64,000 nucleotides of DNA from Phalacrocorax aristotelis (lineage: Eukaryota > Chordata > Aves > Suliformes > Phalacrocoracidae), in NCBI RefSeq assembly GCF_949628215.1, contig NC_134276.1, positions 111,576,756-111,640,755 of the forward strand, written 5' to 3'. Positions within the stretch are counted from its first letter, which is position 1; each line of letters begins with the position of its first letter. Shown one piece after another: positions 24,361 to 37,505 of the stretch. The translations under genes and the position numbers were made by a program. The notes under the pieces were generated by a model. It was not told the DNA's origin and made no database searches. It saw only the letters and a list, made by a program, of their open reading frames with translations.

Positions 24361-27188
24361 ATGCATTAAGAATACTTTATCTGCATTTCTTTTTTTTTTT
24401 TTTTCTTTTTTGCTGATGCCTATGCAGCAGGAGCTAACTTCTTGGAAACATTGTTCTTTAGATTTTACCTCAGTATTCTCTGAATCTGCAATGGCCTTTT
24501 TGATGTCGGCATAAGCAAGCATATGGACTATAAAGTCCACATAAATGCTGGCTATATCCTGACACATACAAGAAATATGTTTCTAGCCCAGCCCTTTTTT
24601 CATTTACCAGAATGATCTCTTTCATTTAGATTTAGAGACCATGGGTCCCTGATAAGATTTTGTAGGCTTATCTTTTATGAATCCAAATCTCTAGGGGCTG
24701 TGAAGAATGAAGGAATTAAAAATAAAAACCAAACTAAAACAAACAGCCCCCTCCAAAAGAAAACACAACCAAACCAAAACAAAAGATACGAAAAACCTAC
24801 AAAAAGACTATAATTGGCCTGAACAGTATGTGAGGAAAAGAAGGTTAGTCTTCATGTTTCCTAAGTTAGATAAATTCACAATGGCCACTGGCAGATCCAG
24901 CTTTATTCTGTAAATGAAGGGAGTTGCTCTTGCATCTATCATTGGTGAATATGGCCCAAAGAAATGAGGCATAATTGAATATCAGAATTTGATCATTAAA
25001 AATAAGGAAGTCAACTTCTTTAACAGGCGTGGAAGCAAACAGGAGTTTTGAATGGGTATTCACAAACAATTTATTGTCCACTAAATAACTAATTGAGGCT
25101 TTATGGCCATACCTGAGGTGCTGCAGTCTAAAAATGTCAGCTGTACAACTTTTGATTTAGTCTGACACAGGTAGAAGAAATAAAACAAAGAATAAATCTG
25201 ATTACATCTCTGAAGCTAAGGTTTTATTTCAGGCTAACTTCATTTTTGTGGAGAATGTATTTTAATCTGACTGCTAGCTTTTTTATTCCAGTTTTATTTT
25301 AAATTTTTTCTTCATAGTTCTTAGACAAATGTTCTTCCAATGGCCTTGAGTGAGCCACTGCTGACCAGAAGACAATAAATAATAATACACAATGTGGATA
25401 ATATCCTTCCTAAACAGATTATCACAAATTATTTTGCACCCTGTTGAGCATATCATGACTCCTGGTGTGATGCTTGGCAGTTCGCCCCCCTCCAAACGCA
25501 CTGCTTGGTCATTTCCTATATCCTGCAGTTTCTGACTTTGTAGTGTAGATTATCTCTCCTCTTGTTTTGCCATCAGCGTGGATATAAAACTGGATTTCTA
25601 GTACTGAAGCTACTAAGTGATATTTCAGAACCTTAAGTGTAAATATACAAACAGTCTTCATGCAAGCTGTTTAATACATTTTCCTGTAAACTGGATATGC
25701 CACATCTTGGCTGTTCAACTACACTTAAGTTCAATATTTTCACATCATACCAACTGAAAATGTAGAATGTGCTTTAATAGGAAAGGTAATACAGCTTGAT
25801 TATCTGATACAGATATCGGATTGTTATGAGGTTGTTTTTCAGCTAGCTAGGCCAGGTCATAAAACATGTCTTCTTTTTTAACTAAAGAAATACGCAATAA
25901 AGCTAGGAGAATATGTATTATATCAGATGCCTCTCATGGCAAATAGTGACAATCAGTGTGATTTGAATCTTGCTGTCTGATCTCAGCACGTTTTGAAAGA
26001 ACAGCTGAATCAACTGGTGAGTCTGATGACTCTTCAAAACAACAAAAAAAAGAGCGTATCAATATGAAAATAAATATCATACCTGATTTGATATGACTAA
26101 TAGGCCAGCAACAATAAAGGTCTGTTTCCTGGAATAAAAGGGTCCCTGGACTCATGCCACATAAGAAGGCAAAGGGTAGGTGGAGGCATCTGCCTTCTTG
26201 CTTTCTCTTGCACGACCAGAGTTTCACAGCTCAGTCTTCCATTTCCTCCTTATTTTTAGCAATTTTGGACCATTGGCATGTACTAGGAATTCAGAATTAA
26301 AAGCAAAGCAGCCTCAAGACACAGCTGACTAAAATGTTTATATGCCTCACAATGTATCCTGTAGTCATAGCCAAACTTCAAGGAACAGATGATTTCTGCT
26401 TGAGAAAACTACATTATGAAAATGCGGAAAGAGCTCAGTGCTACGAGTTGTTCAGACTTAAGTTGCACTGATTAGCCTAAGACATGAGGATACTGTTCCT
26501 TTTCTAGGAAATAACTAACAGCTTGCTATTTCAAACTAAAGGATGGTTCACACATGACAATATTAAAAACAGTAACATATTTTCCATTTAAAATTCCTAC
26601 TATAATGGACCTTTCAGGTTTCCATGGGGGAAAAAAAACAGTTGAACAATAGTGTCTTGCTTAGCTTTTAACTTTTTAGGTTGTGACTGATGTTAAATGC
26701 CTGTTAGATACAAAATAGTTCTCACCTAAATGTTTTATTCAGCTAAGAAATAATTTATTTCAGATTTGTCTTTAAGAGTTTAAAAGTTCTGTAGAGTTTG
26801 CAGAGCTGGTCTCTATCTTTCATTTGCAACCACAATACTATGCTGAACAATTTCTACACCCGTGCGTTGAGGGAGACCAGACTTTCACCAAAGGAGTCTT
26901 TTGTCTAGGGCTTGTTAAAAAAATTGAAATATTAATATGTATTCATTTGTATTGTTTGTACAAGTAGCGGTGGTTGTCACCACATACGTTAGAAAAAGAG
27001 AAAAAATGCCTATGGAGAGTACCAGAAAGATAGGGTGCTCTCACAGGAGCTCTCAGGTTCCAGTGAGCTCTGCCAACACTCTTAGTTTGGTTAGTTTTAG
27101 GAAAGGTGAACTGTCAGTACCTGCTCTTGCCTGCAGTGTTTGAGTCCTAGCTTTCCCTTGGGGTAAAAAAACCTATGTGTAAACATAC
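24361..27188. other. AT-rich non-coding DNA, nothing recognised
   Basis: It contains a poly-T run at about 24389-24410 beside the CR1 piece and an A/C-rich tract at 24715-24785 (AAACCAAACTAAAACAAAC pattern). No gene or further repeat is recognised. Confidence 0.5.
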
Positions 27189-27300
27189 AGAGATATATAC
27201 ACACATACATGTACATAGGTATATATTAGATATGTGTGTATACATATATATATGGGTCTCTGTGTGTGTGTGTGTATATATATATACACATACACATAAA
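27189..27300. repeat. TG/TA compound microsatellite
   Basis: Imperfect TA, CA and TG dinucleotide runs, including an uninterrupted TG run (about 27260-27275) that passes into (TA)n and then ACACATACACAT. The junction TGTGTATATATATATACACA is a perfect 20-bp palindrome. Confidence 0.85.
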
Positions 27301-27876
27301 TATGGATGGGCAAATGCTACCTTGTAAGCTAAATGGAAAATAAGTCTTTCTCTTACCATCTGGGAAGAACTTCCTTTCTGGTGTCTTCTTGTTCTTTCTC
27401 ACAATTTCTGTTCTTTTCCCTTTTAATCTTGATGTCATAGTTCAATCCTACTATCTCAAATCTTCATATTTTTGCCTCTGCTCATAGTTTGATGTGTCTT
27501 ACACTATACAGAGCTGACACAGAACATATGGTAGATTACTATCCATGCTACCACTAATGGTATCACTAAAACTTAAATACATGATGAATATTTCATTAAA
27601 TACAATAATAAAATCAATTGTTCTCAAAAAAAGCCCTACTAAAGCCTAAGTCAAATATTGTTGCCAGAGTTTGAGTGCTTTATTGCTTCTTTTTCTTAGA
27701 AGAGCTGAAAAGCAACAAGCTTTACTTAATCAGTACTTTCTCTTCAGGGATTTTACTGATGCTGGATGTTTGCTGTTTGAAAATAAACACTTCAGTTTGG
27801 TCTGACAAGCATTGCTTGATGGATAAGTAAAAGCATTCTATGCATATTTTGACATATTCTAACAATACTTAAGTAT

Positions 27877-28390
27877 CAGGAACAGTGTGGCCAGCAGGAC
27901 TAGTGAAGTGATCATCCCCCTGTACTCAGTGCTGGTGAGGCCACAACTCAAATACTGTGTTCAGGTTTGGGCCCCTCACTACAAGAAAAACATTGGGGTG
28001 CTGGAGCATGCCCAAATAGCAACGAAGCTGGTGAAGGGTCTGGAGCACAAGTCTTACAAGGAGCAGCTGAGGGAGCTGCGGTTATTTAGTCTGGAGGAGG
28101 CTGAGGGGAGACCGTATTGCCCTCTACAATTACCTGAAAGGAGGTTGTAGTGAGGCAGGGGTCGGTTTCTTCTCCCAAGTTACTAGTGATAGGATGAGAG
28201 GCAATGTCCTCAAGTTGCGCCAGGGGAGGTTTAGATTGGACATTAGGAAAAATTTCTTCCCAGGAGGTATTTAAAAGACATGTAGATGTGGTGCTTAGGG
28301 ACACAATCAAGTGTCCGACTTGACAGTATTAGGTAAGTAGTTGGACTCAATGATCTTGAGGGTCTTTTCCAACCGAAACAATTCTATGAT
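27877..28390 (+). mobile_element. CR1 LINE, avian type, 5'-truncated 3' end
   Basis: The fragment encodes the C-terminal part of CR1 ORF2. [20 protein letters not shown] leads into [14 protein letters not shown], then [20 protein letters not shown] and FSLEEAEG. The CR1 pattern is [26 protein letters not shown] and GLEHKSYEERLRELGLFSLE. After about 28085 the frame is lost, but the nucleotide match continues. It ends with GGACTCAATGATCTTGAGGG, TCTTTTCCAACCG and the tail ATTCTATGAT at 28381-28390. Between TTTCTTCC and CAGGAGGTATTTAAAAGAC (around 28260) roughly 70-80 bases of the consensus are missing, an internal deletion. The 5' end at about 27877 is a normal CR1 truncation. It is non-functional and moderately diverged. 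Confidence 0.93.
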
Positions 28391-28539
28391 CTGAAAGTAA
28401 GAAAGAACTGAAAATTTCTATGGAAATGTATATTCAATCAAATCTGGGCAAATGAAGTGAATATTTTTCTTTAGTATTTTGCATATTCCATGCAGTACTT
28501 TGATAGCTGCATCCTTACCTTAGAGTTAGTGTTATAATT

Positions 28540-28910
28540 GCAGTTCATATGGGGAGTGTATAATCACAAGCTAGGATTGGGCTCTGCCAGGTCCTGGTGC
28601 CCTGATCACACTATTGCTCTCATCCAGTCCATGTATCCTGACCTTCTGGGTGTGGAAATGAGGGTCAACAGATGGGACCTTGGCTGGTGCTTGCTACTTG
28701 AATGGTATAGAACTGGGATGCAGAGCGTACCTTCAGACTTGGTAGCGCAGCAGCTTTCCAACTCCTTCTGAGTCTCACCATATTTCAGACCCCCTTGTTC
28801 AAACATGCTTCGGGCACCTGGGCACAATGTGCTTCTCTGGGCTGTCATCAGGTGTCTTCATCACCACAAACCCAACAACTCCTCCTCCTCAGAAGGGGCA
28901 GAAAAGCAAG
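28540..28910. other. Unassigned GC-richer segment beside CR1
   Basis: G+C is higher than in the flanks, with overlapping 74-80 codon open frames on both strands and no motif I recognise. It may be an unrecognised repeat or simply a GC-richer patch. Confidence 0.3.
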
Positions 28911-31900
28911 CCAGTGAGTTCTGGGTATATTTGTCTATAGCTGGTGATCTTCCCACAGATTACACTTGAGTAAGCTCGCAAACAGCTGATGAAAACTGTG
29001 AACATACACTCAGCCATCAGTCTTCAGGAAAAAGTAGAATCTAGGTCTAAACTCAATCCTGTTTCACTCTGGTATACTCTTAAATAAAAATCGAGTCCAC
29101 CCCACGCTTTTTGAACAATTCGTAGTACAAACACATACGTGTGTGTTTTATTTTTGAAGTAAGCTCTTACTGCATTTATGCAAAACTTTGACCCCACTTC
29201 CCCCTTAGAACATCACTGTCATGGGATGCAAGATCAGCTAGAATTTCAGGCACAGGAAAGGGTCAAATAGCATAACTAATTACACTTTTATGAAAGACAA
29301 GAGAACACAAGTTCACCAATTTAACCCTGCAATACAACCACATTTAAATGTTGAAGACCCACTTGAAGCACAACCCATACACCTTAAAAATCCAAGCACA
29401 AAGTTCCCCAGAGAGATGCACAGCATGATCAGCACTGTCTGTTGTGTTTCCCCCACATTTTAAAATTAGCACAAGTAAAATGATTGCTTGGGTGCTAGCA
29501 TTGTTCATGTTTCACAGTGGATTTTCTGATCTTTTTAGCTCTTTATCTATAGGTCTTCTATGACAGCATTTCTTCATTCTTCCCTCATGTTCTCAGTCAG
29601 TTCGGTCTTTATGTAACTCCTCTTCTGTATTCCTCCACTTCTCCATTACCAGTGTTTATTGCTAGCTGGGTCTCATAATATGTAACCAGGAGATCTGATG
29701 CTTCAGAATTGTTTAGAATAAGTATTCTACATTAAAATTTTGTTTGCCCCCTCCTTATGCTGGAGAAGACTACACAAGGCTTCTCCTAGTCTATATGTCT
29801 GTTTAAAGTGATTGAAGATGCTCTTAAAAGTTCACCTTTTAAATGCTAAATTTGCTTTGTTTATGACAGTCCATGGCAGCTAAGGAGATTTAGTTTTTCT
29901 TTGATCTTTTTAATCCCTATGTTGCTCTGTGAAAATACAGATTCTTAGAAAAACATCCTAGATTTGACCATATCTACCCTTTGGATTGGTAGGTAGCATT
30001 TATATAATATATTTTTCAGGAGGTTATAGAGGTACAAGTTTGGTTTTGACAGTCTTGGAAATTTGCCATGTTCTCTGTTATCAGTAGGTGCACTAGAGTA
30101 AACAAAAAAAAGCCCATGTTATTTGCACTGGTGGTAGATGATGATGGGAGAAATCATAGTACTCACAGCCTTGCCTGGGTTTGCTGATCTGACATCAGTC
30201 TTAAGAATTGGAGGAAATTCACATTAAAAGATATGGAGCTATTGATGCACTACAAAGAACTGAAAGCTAGGTTATAACATTTACCGGATGCAAATATGAT
30301 CAGGAAAACTGCAGCCACAATCAGCTCTTTCCCATTCTTTCTCAAAATATTACAATGGTTAGGCTGTGTGGGACAGCTAAATGTCCAGTTGTCATTTCAG
30401 CTCACTTAAATCCACTTGATCAAACTAGGAGACCTAAATACAAACTGGCAGCCACTCTTCCTTCTCGGAAGCAAGTCGATATTTGGTCCATGTGTGGCAG
30501 ACGCATAGCTAATGCAATAAATATGGTTCTTAAATTTTCTATATATAAAAATGAAAACGGCACATATTTTTTAGCTTTTTTTTTTGCATTTTGCAAAGAA
30601 GGATTTATCCTGTATTTCACATTTGAAAGGCAGACAATTGCTGTAAGTGATTCTGAATATTTTTGGACTCTTGTTTATCTGCATAAAGGATTAAAGCTTT
30701 GTGAATAAATATAAAAAATCTGCAATTCAGAAAAGCATAGCTTTCTAACTTCAGAAATCCTCTTCTTCCAGCTTCTTGAACTAATATATTTATAATCTAT
30801 ACATTGAAGATATTCAGCAGACTTACGATATTTTATAAATACCATTAAGCATATTAATCAGCAAACTTTTGTGATTGTATTCAAATTGAGTCCACTAGGA
30901 TTCCTCTCACTTCGTAAAGTCAATATTTTTTTTTTTTCCCTATGGTGTTTTAGGGGCTGTCGACTCAGTTAATTCCTCCAGGGCTTTATATCACCCTCCC
31001 CCACTGCTTACAAGCAACAAAGAAAAGACAACAGAGATTGAGGAAAAACAGAATGCAGGATCAGTGCTCAAAAATACCTTAGGAGTTCCAGTCAGATCTT
31101 TTGGAGCAGAATGGAATATCTTGTTCCACATAAACTAGATTACTTAGCACTTGTGTAAACTAACCTTATGCCCCTTCCTTCAAGTTTATCCAGACATTGG
31201 TCATACCTCAGTTTAATTAGGGTGAGGGTTTCTATGTAATGTGATGCTATATAATATTAAGTGCACACAAATATTTGGCTAGACAAACATCTGCATTTTC
31301 ACTTCTGAAATCAATCACAGTCTGAAAAATGCTGGAAATGAATGAACCAATGTATATGAGCAAAGTTTCTACAGTCGTTTAAGGAATAGTACACGCTTTC
31401 TTAGGTACAGACTGAATCTGAATATTCACTCAGATAAATAGGAGCTTAGGCTAAAGGATATCTAAACCTCTCACATCTTTGTTATTTACTACTTGGTACA
31501 GAAACACCTTTCCCAGCAGACATTCCTTGTAAATGGAAACAACTTTGTCAGTGCTAGAAAATGATTAATCAGTTGAGGTCACTAGGGAAAATCTGAAGTA
31601 TCAGTGAAAAGTTGCTCTGTAAGTTCTAAAAGCACATGGAAAAGCACCAGTGAGGGGCAAGCATACTCACAACAGTTACTGAACAGCTGGGATACTTATG
31701 GCTACAGGATTTAATTTTCTCTTCCTTTCATATGAAAAGTTGCATTTTGTAACAGGTGTGATATGACTGCACCTATCTCAGAAGCCAGTCAGCAGCACTA
31801 ACGTTCACAAGTTGCTTCCCATAGCAATGATCTCATCGGCCTGAACTGGTATCCTTACTGGAGATGCGTAGTTTAGCCAAGCACTGGCAGCTGTAATGTA

Positions 31901-32674
31901 CTCAGGGCCTTTTGCCTGCAGCTTTTTTATTTGGGTTAGCTCACTACTGCATGTTCTTTATTATCTCGGCAAATTGATATTCAGAGATCTTTTTTTCTTC
32001 TCTTGTAAGGCATCTTAGGCTTTTCTCTCTCAAAAGGCTGCCCCTGATTGGCTCAATGGATGTGCAATAAGACCGTTTTGGTGTTTTCTCTAAATGTTGT
32101 CATTGCAAACCCAGCTGAAGTAAAAGCGCTTCTCAGCTTGGCGTATTGTATGTATTTTGTAACTAACAGGAACATCCTAGCTTTTTTGTCCTCTTTTGAA
32201 AATCCAAGAGACCTTGATTCTACACATAAAAGCTCTGGCAACAAGCCCACAGATCTCTCCTCTAAATGTATGCCAAGTGTTTGAGTTAAAAATTTAAAGA
32301 AAAAGATTTGGGGCAATATGGATAAAAATTCTGTCATCTCTTTTCACCAACTTTAAAACTCTCTCCCTTTATAATGTCATAATCTCTAAAATATATGCAA
32401 TATTCTTCAAAGCTTGCCTTCTCTTTAGCATCTGCTCTTGGTAACAAAACAAAGAAAGATAAAAGAGCTCTTTGGAAAAAGCCTTCTCTCCTAGCAAAAA
32501 ATGTATGTTTCCCTGCTCCCCTTTAAAGACCATGTGTTTGGTATCTAATTCTATTTAAATGGGTCACTAATCATTATGGCTTTGTATTGTACTGTCCAGT
32601 TCCTGCGGTAGGTCTCAAAGCAGTTAGCCATTGCAGGGAGGTGGTGTGCCATTCGCCTGGCAGTGTTTCCCTTT
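28911..32674. other. AT-rich non-coding DNA, nothing recognised
   Basis: No gene or repeat family is seen. A 117-codon open frame at 30355-30708 has no recognisable motif and is overlapped by another frame on the opposite strand. Confidence 0.5.
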
Positions 32675-32729
32675 GTTTCGGGAACCGCAGTGCTTACAGT
32701 GCTGCATCAGCAACCATCGCTCCCGAAAC
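32675..32729. other. CpG-bearing inverted repeat
   Basis: GTTTCGGGA (32675-32683) and TCCCGAAAC (32721-32729) are perfect 9-bp inverted copies separated by 37 bases, in a local GC-richer patch. Each arm keeps a CpG, unusual in CpG-poor DNA. Function is unknown. Confidence 0.5.
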
Positions 32730-34644
32730 CATCCTTCCATTCTTATGTTTGCTAACAGTTGCAACTTCCATGCTGAGGGTCTAATTAAGGAGGTGATGTG
32801 ATTGAAAATCAGCTTCAAATGTGGTCAGTGGGTAATTTGAAGGATTACAAAGAGATGTTGCCTGTTTAAAGACAGAAGGGAAAAGGAGTTGATATCTGGG
32901 CACCTTGTAGATAAGCTTTACAGGGTGAAAGTTCAGCAAATTTTCTTCAGAAACTTAATTATTGGAAAGAAAGTAGGGTTTTCTCTGTATAATTTTCCCA
33001 TTTAAATGTCAGTTTCTTCACTCTTGCTTTCCATTTTTACAAATGCCTTAATTATACAGGTGGAGTTATTTCTTCTCCTTGCTGTATTTGAATACCTAGG
33101 CATGTTCGTAGCTGAGAATTTTCCTCTTAGTTGTAATTAGCATGTAATGCTATTTCCCAGGTGGATGGTAGAGAGCTGTTCGTCTACACTCTGGAAGAAT
33201 AACATGTGTAGAATCACATAGAAACCCACACACTTTTTGCTGTCTTATGTAGAGGTGTAGTACTCAATCTTAATGAGGTATTTTGGTTTAATAGACAATG
33301 CTGCTATGTTTTGACACTTCAATATGTTCAAAAGTAGATCCTGGAAAAAAAATCATTTACTTAAATAGCTTACAAGGCAGGCAACTATATAAGAGTCAAT
33401 GGAAATCAATACAAAAAGAGACATTCCTACTACCAGGCTTTTGGAAGAGATGTATAGACAAGGTTGTTAAGTCATTTTCAATGGAATAATTTTCAGTGGA
33501 GTTCATCATTATTCAGTTGTATGTATTCCCTGTTCACTGTAATTTCCTTCTAACTTCCAAACTGTCCACTTTCTATGGAACATTTATAAAATAATAACAT
33601 TAATTTGCAACTTCCTGGCAGTTCATGTTCTATAAGCTTGATTTCTCTAGTATCACATGGCTTTGTGTTTTTAGTGTCGCTTGAATTGCCCTAAATTTTT
33701 CCAAGAAATATGTTGCAAACAAATGTTAAGAAATAATTGATAATTTATATTCTCCAGCTCCAAATATTTCAATGGTCTTAATTTTTCAGGCTACTTTTCA
33801 ATACGCTGCCCCTGAAGTTGTTGCCTGCTTTCTTTTCAAAGATCCTGTGGGAATAAGCCCCAATATGTGTCTCCTTGTGCCTGTTCCTCCCCAATCAAAG
33901 TTAATTATAACTAAACACTGACTATAAAAAGGAAAAGACATCTGTCCAAGGACATAATCAAAATTTTCTGAAGTTTGGTCAACATTTGTTGTACATACAA
34001 CTCACTAGCTGGATTCAGTAATGCTCTGCTTAGGGAATAAATTACCACGGAATATAACACACTTTGATTGTGCTACAGGGGTTATGCCTGCTTTGAAGAC
34101 AGTTTAAATTAAGTGGCAGAACAGTGTAGGGATGCCTAAAATATATCTGCCAACTCAAGGCATGTCAGTTCAACCTCCATTACCCTGACAACCTTGTGCA
34201 TGCTATATATAACTACAGTGTGGGATAGCAAGTCCTGCGGCAGGGGAGAGATTTTCGCTGGAAACTATTCTGTGAAAGCTTTTAGGAAGACAAGCTGGGA
34301 ACAGCCCTGGATAAAAGCAAGGCTGAATAAAAGCTGAGGTAGAAGCCAGAAAAGATACCCAAACTTAGAAGAATGCTTCATCCCTCAAATAACGTGGTGT
34401 AAAGACCCTATAAATGTCAGACAACAGAATAATTTTAACCTATGAACAGCCCACCCCATGCCAACTCTGGGTACATGGAAGAGGTTTTTGGGTGCTATCT
34501 TGAATTATATACAGTTCACTTACAAATAGGTGAAATTAATCTTTTTTATAACGATACATGAAGACAATAAAGAATAATTAAAATGTTATGATAATATTAA
34601 CTTAAAACTGTGTTTGTTCAAATGTCGAATATTAATAAAATAGG
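32730..34644. other. AT-rich non-coding DNA, nothing recognised
   Basis: No coding frame or repeat is recognised on either strand. Confidence 0.5.
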
Positions 34645-35620
34645 AGTGGGCATTAGATCCAACTGCCTTTCTGAATCAGCGGACTCATGTAGCCCAGTGT
34701 TATGTCTCTGACAGTAACTGATCAAGGTACTTCCAGAAACAGCTTAAAAGCAAGTTATACTTTGATCTTTTGCCAGCATACCCTTCCAACAGTCAGCAGC
34801 ATCAGAACTTCCTACTTGGGGTCGTAATCTGGATGGTCATGTTTAACTGTCATCAGTATATCTGTTCTTCATGTATTCATCTAACTGTGCTGTGGTCTGG
34901 GGCATTTTGAACATCGTATGGCCAGCAGTTTCACATTGCTGTGCAAAAAAAAAAAAAAAAGTTTCCTTTTATTTGCTTTTAAAACTATTATCTCATTTTT
35001 TAAGTTGGCCTCTTAATGATTGTATTGTGAATAATGATTCTCAATTGATCTGCTTCACATCATTTATTATTTCCTTTTTCTTAATTTCAGGTACCCTTCC
35101 AGTTGCCTCTCTATTAATCGGAGACTATCTAGTCTCTTTTCTTTGCAGAACTTATTCTGTACCCCCTGCTCACACTGTAAGCCTTCTATGTTTTCATTAG
35201 TTGTACCATATAATTTTTTCAGACAGCATAGCCAGAACTGCATACAGTAATTACAGTGTGGGCACACCAAAGATCTACAAACAGTTTAATATAACTTTGT
35301 TTATATCCAGCCTCCTTTTCCAATAACTCCCAACAATCTGTTTGCCATCCTGACTGCTATTTGTAACAACTAAATCAAATCTAGCATTGTATATGTTTGG
35401 GGTTTTTTTTATTAGCCTTAATTCGTATTTATTTATGGTGACTTGTAATTGCTATGTTAGCTATCAATGGCTAAATCCATTTGATCTTTTTGGACTCTTC
35501 TTCAGTTTTTCATACATAATTTCAACTTTGACCATGATGAGTAATTTTGTATCATCTGCATACTTTGGCATCTTTCTGCTAGTTATTTTCTCATGGCACG
35601 TGAATGCAATGGAATAAAGC
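34645..35620 (-). mobile_element. Archaic CR1 LINE, RT to 3' tail, about 1 kb
   Basis: Read on the minus strand, the segment follows CR1 ORF2 in order. MPKYADDTKLLIMVK (about 35535-35570) is the catalytic YADD box of the reverse transcriptase. LVCPHCNYCMQFW (near 35230-35270) matches the [13 protein letters not shown] block. EKRLDSLRLIERQLEGYL (near 35080-35135) matches YEERLDRLGLFSLERRRLRGDL. The rest of the C-terminus is badly worn. The tail at 34645-34760 (plus strand TGTCTCTGACAGTAACTGATCAAGG and AGCCCAGTGTTATG) matches the 3' UTR of old turtle/crocodile-type CR1. Many frame breaks show it is long dead. A 16-base poly-A run (about 34945-34960) lies inside it. Its length and continuity are notable for such an old copy. 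Confidence 0.85.
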
Positions 35621-36715
35621 GTATAGAATGAAATGAATGAGACAGAAAACCACAACAAGAAGGCGATGGCTATTAGACATGAACACTTATTTCTGAAGCA
35701 GTCATCTTAAATTACCACTTGCAAAGCCCGTTAGCACACTGCATTTTCTTGTCTGTGTTTAAGAGGAGTGTAGTTCTGAGGACTTACTTATCATGGGAAT
35801 AGGGGCTTTACAGTATTAGATTCTAAGCTTCTTTCAGCTTGAAAACGTGGCAAAAAAAGAAACTGCTACCTAGAAAAACAGAGGATCAAGCCTGTAATGG
35901 ATGATCTTAAAATAGCAGTATATCCTACAGCTCACTCAGGATTGCTGTTTATGTTATGCCACTCCCAGGGATTATTTTACTTTATGATCATCCCTTTGTC
36001 ACCCCACAAAGGTATGCAATCATACCTAATCTGAACCAAACATGCTCAAACCTATGTGAGGCTATGCTAAAAAACATGATGTACGCTGAAGTACAATGAC
36101 AGTAATATTTAAACATTATTTTTCCCCCGTATCAGAAATTTTAACAACCCAATCGCTTGTTAATATCTCAAGTTTAGGCTTCACCCATTACCTCTTTCTC
36201 GCTTGTATTTGCTTACTTAAATTATTTTAAGCCTATGAGAAGCAACAATCCTTGCTGTCCAAGTCAGGTGTACTTACAGAGACATCAGCAAGATTCAACT
36301 TGTTTAATTCTTGGCAAGTTTCTGTGAAAAGTTCAATATGGTATTTCTAGGCCTTTGGGGAGCATAAATTTCTGTGCTGTGCTAAGGTATAAGAAAAGAG
36401 AACCTGGAATGGATTAATTTTTATTTTCAGGTGTGGTAGATCATATTTCTTCTATTCATCAGTTCTCTTTAAAACTTCTTTAAAAGAAGTTTGCAGTGTT
36501 CAAATAATGACCTTTCCTAATGTGATCCTTATAGATCCATCCTTATAGGTGGTTTTATTTACTTTTGTAAATCAGGCTTCTACATACTGTTATTATTTTA
36601 GGAACACAATATCTTTCCAGGAATCACGTCTCCCCCAAAAATGTGTGGTTGTGTTCTCTCAGGGTGCGTGGTAAGAAACAATGACTTCGCTTCTTCAGAT
36701 AGCTCTGTACAAGAG
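35621..36715. other. AT-rich non-coding DNA, nothing recognised
   Basis: No repeat or gene is recognised. A 125-codon minus-strand open frame (36598-36975) overlaps the next CR1 tail and has no known motif. Confidence 0.45.
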
Positions 36716-36775
36716 TATAGGAATAGTAATACTGGTTCAGACCCAAGTTCCTTCTCTTCTTGCAATACCCTATGT
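36716..36775 (-). mobile_element. Archaic CR1 LINE tail fragment
   Basis: The minus strand reads GGGTATTGCAAGAAGAGAAGG, AACTTGGGTCTGAACCAG and TATTACTATTCCTAT. This matches the old CR1 3' tail GGATACTGGGCTAGATGGACC, TTTGGTCTGACCCAG, TATGGCCATTCCTAT. Only about 60 bases are clear; the body upstream on the minus strand is not recognisable. Confidence 0.5.
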
Positions 36776-37361
36776 AAAATACTTTTCAAGAAAGATTGTA
36801 ATAACCTAACAGATGGCTTGTGTAGGATAATCTGACACCGCCTGCTTATACTTAAAGGTTGTTTTAAACCAGAAGTGTAATTCTTTTCCATGTTTTTATT
36901 ATTATTTATCATAACCAAATATAATTTTCTGTATAGATGTCTCAATCTTGTATTCCTGATGTCGGCAACAGCCATTTCTTGTCAGATAATATGTCTTTAT
37001 GAAAAAACTTTGTTTTGTTAATTTTATTTTATTCTCATGCTATCATGTGAGAAACTTTGTCATCATTATTTCGTACGTGATTACTGTGACAGCCGTTATT
37101 CCTCTTTTCTCAGCAGTAAACCATCTCACACCTTTTCAGTCTTGACATGTCTTCCAGGTTCATGACCATTCTTATCATTTTTCTCTAAGTTTATGATCTA
37201 TCCTGAAATACCTGATTTCAAAAGAATTCCAGATTAATTTTAACTACTGTTGGTAAATATAAATTGCTTTTCTGTCCTCCACATTCACATCTTCTTTCTA
37301 GCCTTGGCACTTCCCTAAGCAACTTGAAATAAAGCTGAATGAGTGTGGAAAAGGAGAGCTG

Positions 37362-37505
37362 TTGGGAATTAGGAGGCCTGAATTTGATTACTTTCTGTTG
37401 ATCAAATTATAAACTCTCCGAAATACCTACCTGCAAAATGGGGAAAATAGTAGTTCCTTCTTCACAGAGCCTTGAATATAGGCACAAGAATTCAAATGAT
37501 CTAAA
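37362..37505 (+). repeat. MIR (CORE-SINE) fragment, old
   Basis: The sense MIR order is visible: AGGAGGCCTGAATTTGATTAC (end of the tRNA-like head), a worn core, CTGCAAAATGGGGAAAATAGT (CTGTAAAATGGGGATAATAGT in MIR) and then a partial 3' part, TTCTTCACAGAGCC. Confidence 0.6.

Noticed and set aside
30355-30708. 117-codon plus-strand open frame
   Set aside because: No motif, and it is overlapped by an opposite-strand frame; likely chance.
36598-36975. 125-codon minus-strand open frame
   Set aside because: It overlaps an old CR1 tail and shows no recognised domain; length alone is not enough.
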